From JBGAJN01 sp044224905 (GTDB lineage: Bacteria > Verrucomicrobiota > Verrucomicrobiia > Limisphaerales > JBGAJN01): DNA of 64,000 nucleotides. Position numbers and translations under genes: made by a program. Below, one piece after another: positions 24,253 to 34,731 of this stretch. The notes below the pieces were generated by a model. The model did not search any database and was not told the DNA's origin. It was given only the letters and a program-made list of their open reading frames with translations. The stretch is taken from positions 310,001-374,000 of the forward strand of contig JBGAJN010000004.1 of assembly GCA_044224905.1 (NCBI GenBank). Direction: 5' to 3'. Every line of letters begins with the position of its first letter. Position 1 is the first letter of the stretch.

Positions 24253-25482
24253 ATGAAATTATCCCTCGCGAAATTCCTTGGCGGCGCAGCAGCTGCCATG
24301 ATCGCCTTCAGCGCCTCGGCGGCGGACACCGTCAAGGTCGGCGTTCTTCATTCCCTGAGTGGCACCATGGCCATCAGCGAAACCTCACTCAAAGACGTGC
24401 TCCTCTTCACGTTCGATGAGATCAACAAAAAAGGCGGCGTCATGGGCAAGATGATCGAGCCCGTCGTCGTCGATCCCGCGTCCAACTGGCCGCTCTTCGC
24501 TGAAAAGGCGGAACAGCTCCTGGTAAAGGACAAGGTCGCCGTCGTCTTCGGTTGCTGGACGTCGGTTAGCCGCAAGTCCTGCTTGCCGGTGTTCGAGAAG
24601 GAAAACGGATTGCTCTTCTACCCCGTGCAGTACGAGGGTGAAGAACTTTCCAAGAACATCTTCTACACCGCCGAAGCCGTGAACCAGCAAGCGATCCCGC
24701 CCGTTGATTACATGCTCGCGGAAGGCAAGAAGAAGTTCTACCTCCTCGGTTCCGACTACGTGTATCCCCGCACGACCAACAAGATCCTGAAACAGTATCT
24801 GAAGTCCAAGGGCATCCCCGATTCTGACATCGAGGAAATCTACACGCCGTTCGGTCACACCGACTACCAGACCATCGTCGCGTCGATCAAGAAGTTCGCC
24901 GCCGGTGGCAAGGCTTGCATCATCAGCACGCTGAACGGCGACACCAACGTTCCGTTCTTCAAAGAGTTCGCCAACGCGGGTCTCACGTCGGAAAACTGCC
25001 CGGTCGTCTCCTTCTCCATCTCGGAAGACGAATTCCGCGGTTTGCCGGCGAAACAACTCGCGGGTCACCTCGGCTGCTGGACCTACTTCATGTCGATCAA
25101 GTCGCCTGAGAACACGGCGTTCGTGAAAGACTTCCTCTCCTGGGTGAAGGCTCCGAAAGTCACCGGCGTGAACTACACAGTCTCCGGCGTTGATCCCAAA
25201 GGCCGCGTCACCTGCAGCCCGATGAACCTCTCCCGCATGGGCGTTTACCTCTGGAAGCAAGCCGTCGAAAAAGCCGGCAGCTTCGAAGTGGACAAAGTTC
25301 GCACGTCCCTGATCGGCCAGAAGTTCAAAGGCCCCGTGTGTGAAGTCACCATGCAGGAAAACCACCACCTGATTAACGACGTCTTCATCGGCGAAACCCT
25401 ACCGACCGGCCAGTTCAAGGTCATCAAGACCTTCAAGCAAGTGGCTGGCGAACCGTTCAGCGAGAAGTTCCTGCCGAAATAA
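24253..25482 (+). CDS. urtA: Urea ABC transporter, substrate-binding protein
   Basis: 409 residues with a clear signal peptide (MKLSLAKFLGGAAAAMIAFS, ending ASAAD). It has the Leu/Ile/Val-binding-protein fold and the features of the UrtA group: KVGVLHSLSGTMAISE near the N-terminus, VVFGCWTSVSRKSCLPVFE, LLFYPVQYEGEE with NIFYTAEAVNQQ, and FLLGSDYVYPRT-like YLLGSDYVYPRTTNKILK. These distinguish UrtA from branched-chain amino acid binders. It captures urea in the periplasm for UrtBCDE. A strong hairpin follows its stop and may raise its expression over the downstream genes. Confidence 0.96.
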   Translation: MKLSLAKFLGGAAAAMIAFSASAADTVKVGVLHSLSGTMAISETSLKDVLLFTFDEINKKGGVMGKMIEPVVVDPASNWPLFAEKAEQLLVKDKVAVVFGCWTSVSRKSCLPVFEKENGLLFYPVQYEGEELSKNIFYTAEAVNQQAIPPVDYMLAEGKKKFYLLGSDYVYPRTTNKILKQYLKSKGIPDSDIEEIYTPFGHTDYQTIVASIKKFAAGGKACIISTLNGDTNVPFFKEFANAGLTSENCPVVSFSISEDEFRGLPAKQLAGHLGCWTYFMSIKSPENTAFVKDFLSWVKAPKVTGVNYTVSGVDPKGRVTCSPMNLSRMGVYLWKQAVEKAGSFEVDKVRTSLIGQKFKGPVCEVTMQENHHLINDVFIGETLPTGQFKVIKTFKQVAGEPFSEKFLPK

Positions 25483-25534
25483 TTCAGCGCTCCAGTTCCC
25501 GCATTGCATTGTTGTGTTGTTGTTGTGCTGACAC

Positions 25535-25563
25535 GGGCGGGCGCGAGCGATACGCGCCCGCCC
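25535..25563 (+). other. GC-rich stem-loop between urtA and urtB
   Basis: A perfect 11-bp stem, GGGCGGGCGCG (25535-25545) with its complement at 25553-25563, and a 7-nt loop. It lies 52 bp past the urtA stop and 31 bp before the urtB ATG. No T-run follows, so it likely stabilises or partly terminates the transcript, giving more UrtA than membrane components. Confidence 0.65.
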
Positions 25564-25594
25564 CTTGTCACTAAAAGTGAAGTCCGATTCCACC

Positions 25595-27343
25595 ATGTTA
25601 ATTAAAACTGAGCGCAACTTTCTGGCCCGATTGACGAAGACCCTCCTGGGTTTGGTGTTGTCCCTGAGCAACCCAGTCGTTTCGAGCGCCGCTCCCGAAC
25701 ACCGCGCCGCCCTCACGCAGGCGGTGTTGTCGCAGGATGGCAAGGAGCAAGCCGAGCTCATCAAGAAACTGATCGACGCCAACGATCCCCTCGTCGAGCA
25801 AGCGCTTGCCGCGTGGCGTTTGGGCAACCTTTACATCAACGAGGGCACCAACGGAGTCCGCACACCCTTCCTGCTCGATGCGCAGCTCGACAGCGACGGC
25901 AAAGCCAAAGGCATCCAGATTGCCGACGGCGAATTCATCAAAGGCGCCGACGGCAAACCCCTGCTCTTCCTCAATAGCGAACTGACCGCAGCAGAAAACG
26001 ATTCGAAACTGCGCAAGGCGATCAAGACAGCGCTCGACCTGTTCGCACTCGCGAACCCGAACCCGCTGATGCGCCGCGACGCGGTGATCAAGTTGGGCCA
26101 AGATCAGAATCCTGATTACATCCCCCATTTCGAAGCCCGCCTGACCAAAGAGTCCGACGCCCGCGTCCGCACCGCGCTCGCCGAGGCGATCGCGTTGACG
26201 CAAATCGCCGAAGACGAATCCAAAGTGCGCCTGCCCGCCATCGAGAAGCTGGGCAACATGCGCTCGATCAACTCACTTTCATTCCTCCAACGCCTGGAAA
26301 AAGACGCCAAGGCCAATCCCGCTAAATTCGGACGCGACACTGCTCAAACCGCGCACACCGCTGTCCTCCAGATCGAACGCTACATGTTCAAAGGCAATCT
26401 CGCCGGAACCGCCTTCCGCGGACTGAGCCTCGCCGCCGTGCTGCTGGTCGCCGCGCTCGGCTTGGCGATCACCTTCGGCTTGATGGGCGTCATCAACATG
26501 GCGCACGGCGAAATCATCGCGGTCGGCGCTTACACCGCGTTCGTTGTTCAAGGCATCTTCGGCAGCGGCCTGTTGTTTTCGCTGTTTGGAAAAACCGTGT
26601 CCGTTAAAGGCATGGGGCTAACCGGCGGCGCATTCGACACCTACTTCATCGTTGCGCTGATCGCGTCGTTCATCACCGCCGGCTTGGTTGGCCTGGCGCT
26701 CGAACGCGGGATCATCCGCTTCCTCTACAAACGTCCGCTCGAATCACTCCTCGCCACGTGGGGCGTGAGTTTGATCCTCCAACAAATCTTCCGCCACACC
26801 TTCGGCTCGGCCAACGTGCAGGTGAACGCCCCGTCGTTTCTCAGCGGAAGTCTGGTCATCAAGGACGTGCTCTTTGCCTACAACCGCCTATTTATCGTGG
26901 GCTTCGCGCTCTTCGTGGTCTTCCTCACGTGGCTGCTGCTCACGAAAACTTCGCTCGGCCTCCAAATCCGCGCCGTCATGCAGAACCGCTCGATGGCTTC
27001 GTGCATCGGTGTCCGCACCGATCGCGTGAACATGATGACCTTCGCGTTCGGCTCGGGTCTCGCGGGGATGGCCGGAGCGTGCCTCTCGCAAATCGCCAAC
27101 ACCGGTCCGAGTCTGGGGCAGAGTTACATCATCGATTGCTTCATGGTAGTCGTGCTTGGCGGCGTGGGTAATCTCGTCGGCACCGTCTCCGCTTCCGCCG
27201 GCGTCGGCGTCACGGATCAAATTCTCCAACCCTGGCTCGGCGCCGTGCTCGGCAAGATCACCGTGCTCGCCGGGATCATCCTGTTCCTTCAATGGCGGCC
27301 CGCTGGAATCTTTGTCACCCGCAGCCGCAGCCTCGACGGTTGA
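25595..27343 (+). CDS. urtB: Urea ABC transporter, permease UrtB
   Basis: 582 residues from ATG 25595. A signal peptide (MLIKTERNFLARLTKTLLGL) is followed by a periplasmic helical-repeat domain (about 30-255) that is characteristic of UrtB and absent from LivH. Then come about eight membrane helices with GLMGVINMAHGEIIAVGAYT, the LivH/UrtB loop, GIRFLYKRPLESLLATWGVS-like IRFLYKRPLESLLATWGV, and VVVLGGVGNLVGTVSASAGV near the C-terminus. With UrtC it forms the urea channel. It is the second gene of the transporter set, separated from urtC by 68 bp. Confidence 0.95.
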   Translation: MLIKTERNFLARLTKTLLGLVLSLSNPVVSSAAPEHRAALTQAVLSQDGKEQAELIKKLIDANDPLVEQALAAWRLGNLYINEGTNGVRTPFLLDAQLDSDGKAKGIQIADGEFIKGADGKPLLFLNSELTAAENDSKLRKAIKTALDLFALANPNPLMRRDAVIKLGQDQNPDYIPHFEARLTKESDARVRTALAEAIALTQIAEDESKVRLPAIEKLGNMRSINSLSFLQRLEKDAKANPAKFGRDTAQTAHTAVLQIERYMFKGNLAGTAFRGLSLAAVLLVAALGLAITFGLMGVINMAHGEIIAVGAYTAFVVQGIFGSGLLFSLFGKTVSVKGMGLTGGAFDTYFIVALIASFITAGLVGLALERGIIRFLYKRPLESLLATWGVSLILQQIFRHTFGSANVQVNAPSFLSGSLVIKDVLFAYNRLFIVGFALFVVFLTWLLLTKTSLGLQIRAVMQNRSMASCIGVRTDRVNMMTFAFGSGLAGMAGACLSQIANTGPSLGQSYIIDCFMVVVLGGVGNLVGTVSASAGVGVTDQILQPWLGAVLGKITVLAGIILFLQWRPAGIFVTRSRSLDG

Positions 27344-27411
27344 TACGTGTCATGGACAACGACTCATCAACCCGCACGACCCAAAACATTTTAATCCCAA
27401 ATAAATCCTAA

Positions 27412-28935
27412 ATGGCCCGCACGTTTGCCAAACGCGAAGTCCTGATCGTCACCCTCGCGACACTGATCGGCCTCGTGGTGTTGCCGTGCTTGAACGCGTT
27501 CACCCCGCCCGATAGCGCGCTGCACATCAGCACGTTCACGCTCAGTCTCTACGGAAAATACCTCACGTATGCCGTGCTGGCCTTGGGCGTGAATCTTCTC
27601 TGGGGCTACACCGGATTGCTCAGCCTCGGCCAGTGCCTCTTCTTCTCGCTCGGCGGCTATTGCCTCGGGATGTACATGATGATGAACATCAGCCGGCTCG
27701 GGCAGTATCACGAAGCGATTCCCGACTTCATGGTGTTCCTCGAATTCCCCGCGCGCTTTCCGGAAACCGGCGGACTGCCGCCACACTGGATTCCGTTCAA
27801 ACACTTCTGGTTCGCGGCGATCATGGTCGTGCTCGTTCCGGCGATCGTCGCTTACATCTTCGGCTTCCTCGCGTTCCGCTCGCGCATCAAAGGCGTCTAC
27901 TTCTCGATCCTCAGCCAGGCACTCACCTACGCCGCGTGCCTGATGTTTTTCCGGAACGACTTCACCTTCGGCGGGAACAACGGACTCACGGATTTCAAAT
28001 TCCTCCTCGGCACACCGGCGATCGAATCGTCGGAGATTCGCGATCCCGCGGCGTTTGCCATGCGCTTGAAGGAGGGATCAAACAACGTCTCCAAGTTCGT
28101 CTGGAGCCAGGTCTCGGCCACGAATCAAGTGAAGGTGAACGCGCTGTTGACCGCGGGACTCTCGTCCCAGATCCCGTTGGTCTTGTTCGACGATATCAAC
28201 AAGCTCATCGCCTCGGGCTCGATCTACGACGAGAAGCGCTTCGCAGGAATCGCGTTGTCGGACACCACCAAAGCCGCGCTCGCGAGCAACCCGAAAGACG
28301 CGGGCATTCTTAAAGTGAATCGCCTGCTGATGGAGGACGCCTTTCCGCAGGATCTAGCGCGCAAGCCCTTCACCGGCTACATCGTCAACGCACCCGCAAC
28401 CAAACGCGCGCTCTACATCTGCTCGGGCCTGCTATTGTTGCTCACTTACCTTTTCTGCCGCTGGCTCACCTCGACGCGATTCGGCCTCATTCAACGCGCC
28501 GTGCGCGACTCGGAAAATCGCGTGCTTTTTTCCGGCTACGCCACCGCGAACTTCAAGCTCTTCGTCTTCGTCACCGCGGCGATCATCGCCGGTCTCGGTG
28601 GCGCGCTGTTCGTCCCGCAAGTCGGCATCATCAACCCGAGCGAAATGGGCGCGGACAAATCCATCGAAGCGATCATCTGGGTGGCAGTCGGTGGACGCGG
28701 CAATCTGCTCGGACCAATCCTCGGCGCGATCGGCATCAACTCACTAAAGAGCTTCGCCACCCATTCTTTCGCCGAGCAATGGCCCTACATCCTCGGCGGC
28801 CTGTTCGTCTTCGTGACGCTGTTCATGCCGAAAGGACTCATCGGCCTGCCGTCGCAGCTGAGTGAATTGAAAAAGAAGTTTTCCAAAAGCGCACCTGTGG
28901 TTGCGCCGAAACTCGAACCCGCGCCCAAAGAATGA
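27412..28935 (+). CDS. urtC: Urea ABC transporter, permease UrtC with a large insertion
   Basis: 507 residues, far longer than the 360-390 usual for UrtC. Residues 1-200 (GVNLLWGYTGLLSLGQCLFF, GGYCLGMYMM, RIKGVYFSILSQALTYAACL, GGNNGLTDFK) and 328-490 (KRALYICSGLLLLLTYLFCR, RAVRDSENRVLFSGY, GRGNLLGPILGAIGINSLKS) are normal UrtC. Between them, about residues 205-327 form an extra hydrophilic helical block that lies at the point where GLTDFKFLLG should lead directly to KRALY. It should face the periplasm or cytoplasm between helices. The reading frame is continuous. A tail of polar residues ends the protein. Its stop overlaps urtD by 4 bp. Confidence 0.94.
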   Translation: MARTFAKREVLIVTLATLIGLVVLPCLNAFTPPDSALHISTFTLSLYGKYLTYAVLALGVNLLWGYTGLLSLGQCLFFSLGGYCLGMYMMMNISRLGQYHEAIPDFMVFLEFPARFPETGGLPPHWIPFKHFWFAAIMVVLVPAIVAYIFGFLAFRSRIKGVYFSILSQALTYAACLMFFRNDFTFGGNNGLTDFKFLLGTPAIESSEIRDPAAFAMRLKEGSNNVSKFVWSQVSATNQVKVNALLTAGLSSQIPLVLFDDINKLIASGSIYDEKRFAGIALSDTTKAALASNPKDAGILKVNRLLMEDAFPQDLARKPFTGYIVNAPATKRALYICSGLLLLLTYLFCRWLTSTRFGLIQRAVRDSENRVLFSGYATANFKLFVFVTAAIIAGLGGALFVPQVGIINPSEMGADKSIEAIIWVAVGGRGNLLGPILGAIGINSLKSFATHSFAEQWPYILGGLFVFVTLFMPKGLIGLPSQLSELKKKFSKSAPVVAPKLEPAPKE

Positions 28936-29693
28936 CCAAGGAATTCATCCTGACCGTTGAAGGCGTGACGAAAACGTTCGATGGTTTCAAAGCCATCTCG
29001 GACCTGAACTTCTACATGGATACGGGCGAGCTGCGCGTCATCATCGGCCCCAATGGCGCGGGCAAAACCTCGTTCCTCGACTTGATCACCGGCCGCACCA
29101 AACCCGACGTCGGCAAGATTGAGTTCGGCAAAGACACTGATCTCACGCAGCTCAACGAGTATCAGATCAACCGTCTCGGCATCGGGCGCAAATTCCAGAC
29201 GCCGTCGGTCTACGTCGAGCACACCGTGTTTCAAAACATCCTCCTCTCGCTCGAAGGCAAACGCAGCGTGTGGTCTACGTTATTCTCACGCATCACGCCC
29301 GCCCAGCGCGACCGCATTCAAGAAGTGCTCGAAACGATCGGGCTCGCCTCCAAAGCCGACGTGAAAGCCGGATTGCTCGCGCACGGACAGAAGCAGTGGC
29401 TCGAAATCGGGATGTTGCTCGCGCAAAATCCGAAACTCCTCCTCGTCGATGAACCAGCCGCCGGTATGACCGATGAAGAGACTCATAAAACCGGCGAGCT
29501 GTTGATGAGCCTCGCCGGCAAACACAGCATCGTGGTCATCGAGCACGACATGGTGTTCGTTCGCCAAATCGCGCGAAAGGTCACGGTGCTTCATCAGGGG
29601 AGCGTGCTCTGCGAAGGTTCTGTCGACGAAGTTCAGAACAACGAGCGCGTCATTGAAGTTTATCTCGGGCGCAAGAAGAAGGAGAAACACTGA
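28932..29693 (+). CDS. urtD: Urea ABC transporter, ATP-binding protein UrtD
   Basis: 253 residues of the LivG-like ABC ATPase group. Walker A is GPNGAGKTSFLDLITG; the Q-loop region is IGRKFQTPSVYVEHTVFQN; the signature is a degenerate AHGQKQWLEIGMLLAQ, typical of UrtD; Walker B is LLLVDEPAAGM; and the switch histidine lies in VVIEHDMVF. It couples ATP hydrolysis to urea import with UrtE. The ATG overlaps the urtC stop (ATGA) and its stop is 2 bp from urtE, so the three genes are translationally linked. Confidence 0.96.
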   Translation: MTKEFILTVEGVTKTFDGFKAISDLNFYMDTGELRVIIGPNGAGKTSFLDLITGRTKPDVGKIEFGKDTDLTQLNEYQINRLGIGRKFQTPSVYVEHTVFQNILLSLEGKRSVWSTLFSRITPAQRDRIQEVLETIGLASKADVKAGLLAHGQKQWLEIGMLLAQNPKLLLVDEPAAGMTDEETHKTGELLMSLAGKHSIVVIEHDMVFVRQIARKVTVLHQGSVLCEGSVDEVQNNERVIEVYLGRKKKEKH

Positions 29694-29695
29694 CG

Positions 29696-30391
29696 ATGCT
29701 TTCCCTTTCCAACATTTCCGTTTCCTACGACGGCTCGCGTATTCTCCGCGGCGTCAATGTCGAGGTGCCCAAGAACAGCCTCGTCTGCCTGATGGGCCGC
29801 AACGGCGTCGGCAAAACCACCACGCTCAAGTCCATCATGGGCCTCGTCGCCGCTGACACCGGCGAAGTCGCGCTCGACGGCCAATCGCTGACTGGGCTCA
29901 AGCCCGACGCCCGTTCCCGCGCCGGAATCGGCTACGTTCCGCAAGGTCGCGACATTTTTCCGCACCTCACCGTGTGGGAGAATTTGAAGATCAGCCTCGT
30001 CGTGCACGGCGCTAAGGTAAACGGCCAGGTCGATCGCGTGTTGGAGCTGTTCCCGATCTTGAAGGAATTTCTCCAGCGCAAAGGCGGCGTCCTTTCCGGC
30101 GGCCAGCAACAACAACTCGCGATTGCGCGCGCGCTGTTGACCGATCCAAAGATCTTGATTCTCGACGAACCGACCGAGGGAATTCAGCCCAACATCATCG
30201 ATCTGATTGGCGACACGCTTGTGAAGATCAAAAAGGAAGGAAAAATCAGCATCTTGTTAGTGGAGCAATATCTGGACTTTTGTCTGAGCGTTGGCGACAA
30301 CTTTTACATTATGGACCGGGGCGCGGTGGTCGCGTCAGGTCCGATGAAAGAACTGAACGACGAAACTGTCCGCCAACATTTAACTGTCTGA
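29696..30391 (+). CDS. urtE: Urea ABC transporter, ATP-binding protein UrtE
   Basis: 231 residues of the LivF-like ABC ATPase group and of normal length. Walker A is GRNGVGKTTTLKSIMG; a Q-loop appears in IGYVPQGRDIFPHLTVWENL; the ABC signature is LSGGQQQQLAIARALL; Walker B is ILILDEPTEGIQPNII, where the family's IQPxII after the glutamate distinguishes UrtE; and the switch histidine is replaced by Q in LLVEQYLDF, as in LivF. It completes urtABCDE. An 8-bp gap leads to the next gene. Confidence 0.96.
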   Translation: MLSLSNISVSYDGSRILRGVNVEVPKNSLVCLMGRNGVGKTTTLKSIMGLVAADTGEVALDGQSLTGLKPDARSRAGIGYVPQGRDIFPHLTVWENLKISLVVHGAKVNGQVDRVLELFPILKEFLQRKGGVLSGGQQQQLAIARALLTDPKILILDEPTEGIQPNIIDLIGDTLVKIKKEGKISILLVEQYLDFCLSVGDNFYIMDRGAVVASGPMKELNDETVRQHLTV

Positions 30392-30399
30392 GCAACGCC

Positions 30400-30693
30400 A
30401 TGAACTCCATTCAAACCACTCGCCAATCCAACACCATTGCCCGTCTCGCCCTGCTGGCGGCTCCCCTGACCGGTGCGTTCTCGGCGGTGGCGCATCCTGG
30501 CCACAGCTTGACGGACTCTAGCGTCAGCCACGCGCTCACGAGCCCGGACCATCTCGTCGCCCTCGCCACCACGGGCGGTCTGATGTGGGCCATCGGTCGC
30601 CTGGTGCAACGCCGCTCAGTCCGACGCGCTCTTCAGTTCAGCGGCGCTGCCTGTGTGCTCGCCGCCGCCATCGTGTGGGGACTGCATTCTTGA
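30400..30693 (+). CDS. Short HupE/UreJ-like membrane protein
   Basis: 97 residues from ATG 30400. A cleavable or anchor signal (IARLALLAAPLTGAFSAVAH) is followed by HPGHSLTDSSVSHALTSPDH and two further hydrophobic helices. The HP...HALxxPDHLVAL block recalls the first metal-binding motif of HupE/UreJ permeases (HP-F-G-x-DH), which bring nickel into cells, but the full family is about 190 residues with six helices. Placement between urtE and ureD fits a role in nickel supply to urease. It may be a minimal relative or a remnant; the homology is suggestive, not proven. Its stop overlaps ureD (TTGA). Confidence 0.55.
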   Translation: MNSIQTTRQSNTIARLALLAAPLTGAFSAVAHPGHSLTDSSVSHALTSPDHLVALATTGGLMWAIGRLVQRRSVRRALQFSGAACVLAAAIVWGLHS

Positions 30694-31544
30694 ACCCCGC
30701 GGCGGACCTCGCTCCAGCCGCCGAGAAGCTCCGCGCCGGCGACGGCCGACTTGAGGTTCAAGTCGTCGCCGGACTTAGCGCTGCCACATGCATTCAGGCG
30801 CGCAGCCCACTCAAGATCCTCACTCCAAAATCTCGCGGCCCAAGTGTGTGGGCCTTCACTAGCGGTCTCGGCGGCGGCTACGTGGCGGGCGATCAAACTA
30901 ACCTCCGGGTGCGGATCGGCGAATCCGCCCGCTGCTTTCTCGGCACACAAGCTTCGACGAAAATTTATCGCAACCCCGCCGCGCGCCCCTGTCGTCACGA
31001 ACTCCAAGCGACGGTCGAATCCAATGCGCTCTTCGTCCTCGCGCCGGATCCCGTGCAGTGCTTTTCCGAATCGCTCTACGAACAGCGACAACAAATTCAC
31101 CTCACGTCGAGCTCGAGTCTCGTGCTGGTGGATTGGCTCAGCTCCGGTCGCGCAGCGCGCGGCGAACGCTGGAACTTTTCGCGCTACCGCAGTCGCATCG
31201 ACGTCTTCCGCGACGAACAACGGGTGTTCGTGGATTCCCTTTGCCTCGATCCGCACGACGCCGTCCTTGCCGACCCCGCACGCATGGGCCGTTTCAACTG
31301 CCTCGCGCTCGTGTTGCTGATCGGCGAGTCGATCCGCAGCGCGGCGGAGCAATTGCTCGCTGACGTAGCGGCGATGCCCATTTCGCGACGCGGCGATTTT
31401 GTCTGCTCGGCCAGTCCCGTCCGACACGGCGCGCTGCTGCGCCTCGCCGGCACGAGCGTCGAGCAAGTCGGCCGTGAAATCAGCAGTCGTCTCGGGTTCG
31501 TGGCGCCTCTGCTCGGCGATGATCCCTGGGCGCGCAAATGGTAG
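30690..31544 (+). CDS. ureD: Urease accessory protein UreD
   Basis: 284 residues from a TTG at 30690 that overlaps the previous stop by 4 bp; no ATG gives a better start. UreD is the scaffold that joins UreF and UreG on apo-urease during nickel insertion. Recognisable blocks are SPLKILTPKSRGPSVWAFTS, GLGGGYVAGDQTNLRVRIGE, CFLGTQASTKIYRNPAARPC and LVLVDWLSSGRAARGERWNF followed by a YRSRIDVFRDEQRVFVDS strand. The family's central SSTKIYR-like segment is well kept (ASTKIYRN). Length is normal. It starts the urease part of the operon. Confidence 0.93.
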   Translation: MNPAADLAPAAEKLRAGDGRLEVQVVAGLSAATCIQARSPLKILTPKSRGPSVWAFTSGLGGGYVAGDQTNLRVRIGESARCFLGTQASTKIYRNPAARPCRHELQATVESNALFVLAPDPVQCFSESLYEQRQQIHLTSSSSLVLVDWLSSGRAARGERWNFSRYRSRIDVFRDEQRVFVDSLCLDPHDAVLADPARMGRFNCLALVLLIGESIRSAAEQLLADVAAMPISRRGDFVCSASPVRHGALLRLAGTSVEQVGREISSRLGFVAPLLGDDPWARKW

Positions 31545-31571
31545 CGACAAACTCTAAATCACTTTCTACTC

Positions 31572-32336
31572 ATGCACCTCTCCCCTCGCGAAATTGACAA
31601 GCTGCTCCTGCACAACGTCGGCTTCCTCGCGCAGAAACGTCTCGCTCGCGGACTGCGACTCAACCATCCCGAAGCCGTCGCGCTCATCGCCACGCAATTG
31701 CTCGAGTTCATCCGCGAAGGCCGTCGTGTGGCGGAGTTGATGGATCTCGGTCGCCAATTTCTCGGACGCAATCAAGTGATGGCGGGCGTGCCCGCGATGA
31801 TTTACGACGTGCAAGTGGAGGGAACTTTTCCCGACGGCTCGAAGCTCGTGACGGTTCATCATCCGATCGCCGCCGAGAACGGAAAACTTGATCTCGCACT
31901 CTACGGCAGTTTTCTTCCGGTGCCCGATCTCTCGATCTTCAAGCCGGACACGGCGCCTTCGGACGCAGATCCGGGCGCGATGACGGTTCGTGAAGGCGAG
32001 CTCACGTTGAACGAAGGTCGCGCCAGCATCTCACTCCCCGTGACGAATCTCGGGGATCGGCCCATTCAAGTCGGCAGCCACTATCATTTCATCGAAACGA
32101 ACGCACAGCTGCGATTCGACCGCGCGAAGGCTTACGGAAAGCGTCTCGATATTCCCGCTGGCACTGCAGTTCGCTTTGAACCGGGTGAAACCAAGACCGT
32201 GACGCTCGTCGAAATCGCCGGCGCCAAAGTCATTCGCGGCGGCAACAATCTCGCCAATGGCTCCGTATCGGAAGCCGGCAAGCAGGCCGCGCTCGAACGC
32301 ATCAAGACCGAAGGCTTCGCCAATCAGGAGAATTGA
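31572..32336 (+). CDS. ureAB: Urease gamma-beta fusion subunit
   Basis: 254 residues combining the two small urease subunits. Residues 1-100 are gamma (MHLSPREIDKLLLHNVGFLA, RGLRLNHPEAVALIATQLLE, MDLGRQFLGRNQVMAGVPAM), and about 137-235 are beta (REGELTLNEGRASISLPVTN, VGSHYHFIETNAQLRFDRAK, YGKRLDIPAGTAVRFEPGET). A 35-residue linker joins them. Most bacteria have separate ureA and ureB; the same gamma-beta order is fused in Helicobacter UreA (238 residues), so the trimer architecture should be compatible. It is 2 bp upstream of the ureC start chosen here. Confidence 0.95.
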   Translation: MHLSPREIDKLLLHNVGFLAQKRLARGLRLNHPEAVALIATQLLEFIREGRRVAELMDLGRQFLGRNQVMAGVPAMIYDVQVEGTFPDGSKLVTVHHPIAAENGKLDLALYGSFLPVPDLSIFKPDTAPSDADPGAMTVREGELTLNEGRASISLPVTNLGDRPIQVGSHYHFIETNAQLRFDRAKAYGKRLDIPAGTAVRFEPGETKTVTLVEIAGAKVIRGGNNLANGSVSEAGKQAALERIKTEGFANQEN

Positions 32337-32338
32337 TT

Positions 32339-34053
<1,715 letters not shown>

Positions 34054-34054
<1 letters not shown>

Positions 34055-34722
34055 TGATGAACCCGCAGCAGGACTGGCTCATCTGGCAACTCGCGGACTC
34101 GGCGTTTCCGACCGGTGGCTTCGGCCATTCGGGCGGGCTCGAAGCCGCGTGGCAGTTGGGCGAAGTCCGCAATGAAGCGCAACTCGCGGGCTTCCTCGAA
34201 TCCACCTTGCATCAGTTTGGGCAAGCCGGAATGCCCTTCGTTAATGACGCCCATCGCGATCCGCAGCGGCTTGCTGAACTCGATGCGCTGTGCGATGCGT
34301 TCACCACGAATCACGTCGCCAATCGCGCCAGTCGCGCGCAGGGCCAGTCGTTCCTGGCGTCGGTTGAAAAATCGTTCGCTGCCGGTGCATTGAGTGAACT
34401 GCGAAACCAAGCTCGCGAGATGAACGGTCATTTCGCGCCCGTGTTCGGCGTCGTCACCCGTTTGTTGGAAATCCAGCGCACGCTGGCGCTCCGGCTCTAT
34501 TTGTTTCTCCAACTTCGCGGAACCGTCAGCGCCGCGGTTCGGCTCGGCATCGTTGGACCCATTGCCGCGCAAGGGCTGCAGCACCGTTTGTCAGCCGTCG
34601 CCGAAGATGTCGCCACGCGCAACGAGCAACGCTCCACCGAACACATCGCGCAAACCGCACCGCTCTTGGATCTGTTCCAAGGCGCGCAGGACCGACTCTA
34701 CTCCCGCCTTTTTCAAAGCTAG
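34054..34722 (+). CDS. ureF: Urease accessory protein UreF
   Basis: 222 residues from ATG 34054, which shares a base with the ureC stop and so defines the start. UreF is the helical accessory protein that works with UreD and acts on UreG GTPase during nickel insertion. The N-terminal hallmark is WQLADSAFPTGGFGHSGGLE, followed by a long amphipathic helical body with DAFTTNHVANRASRAQGQSF and a C-terminal LRGTVSAAVRLGIVGPIAAQ. The length is normal. A 9-bp gap leads to the glutaminase gene. Confidence 0.95.
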
Positions 34723-34731
34723 ACCCAACTC

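Noticed and set aside
24385..25368. 327-codon open frame on the minus strand
   Set aside because: It is antisense to urtA, which is unmistakable. No homology is visible in the antisense product.
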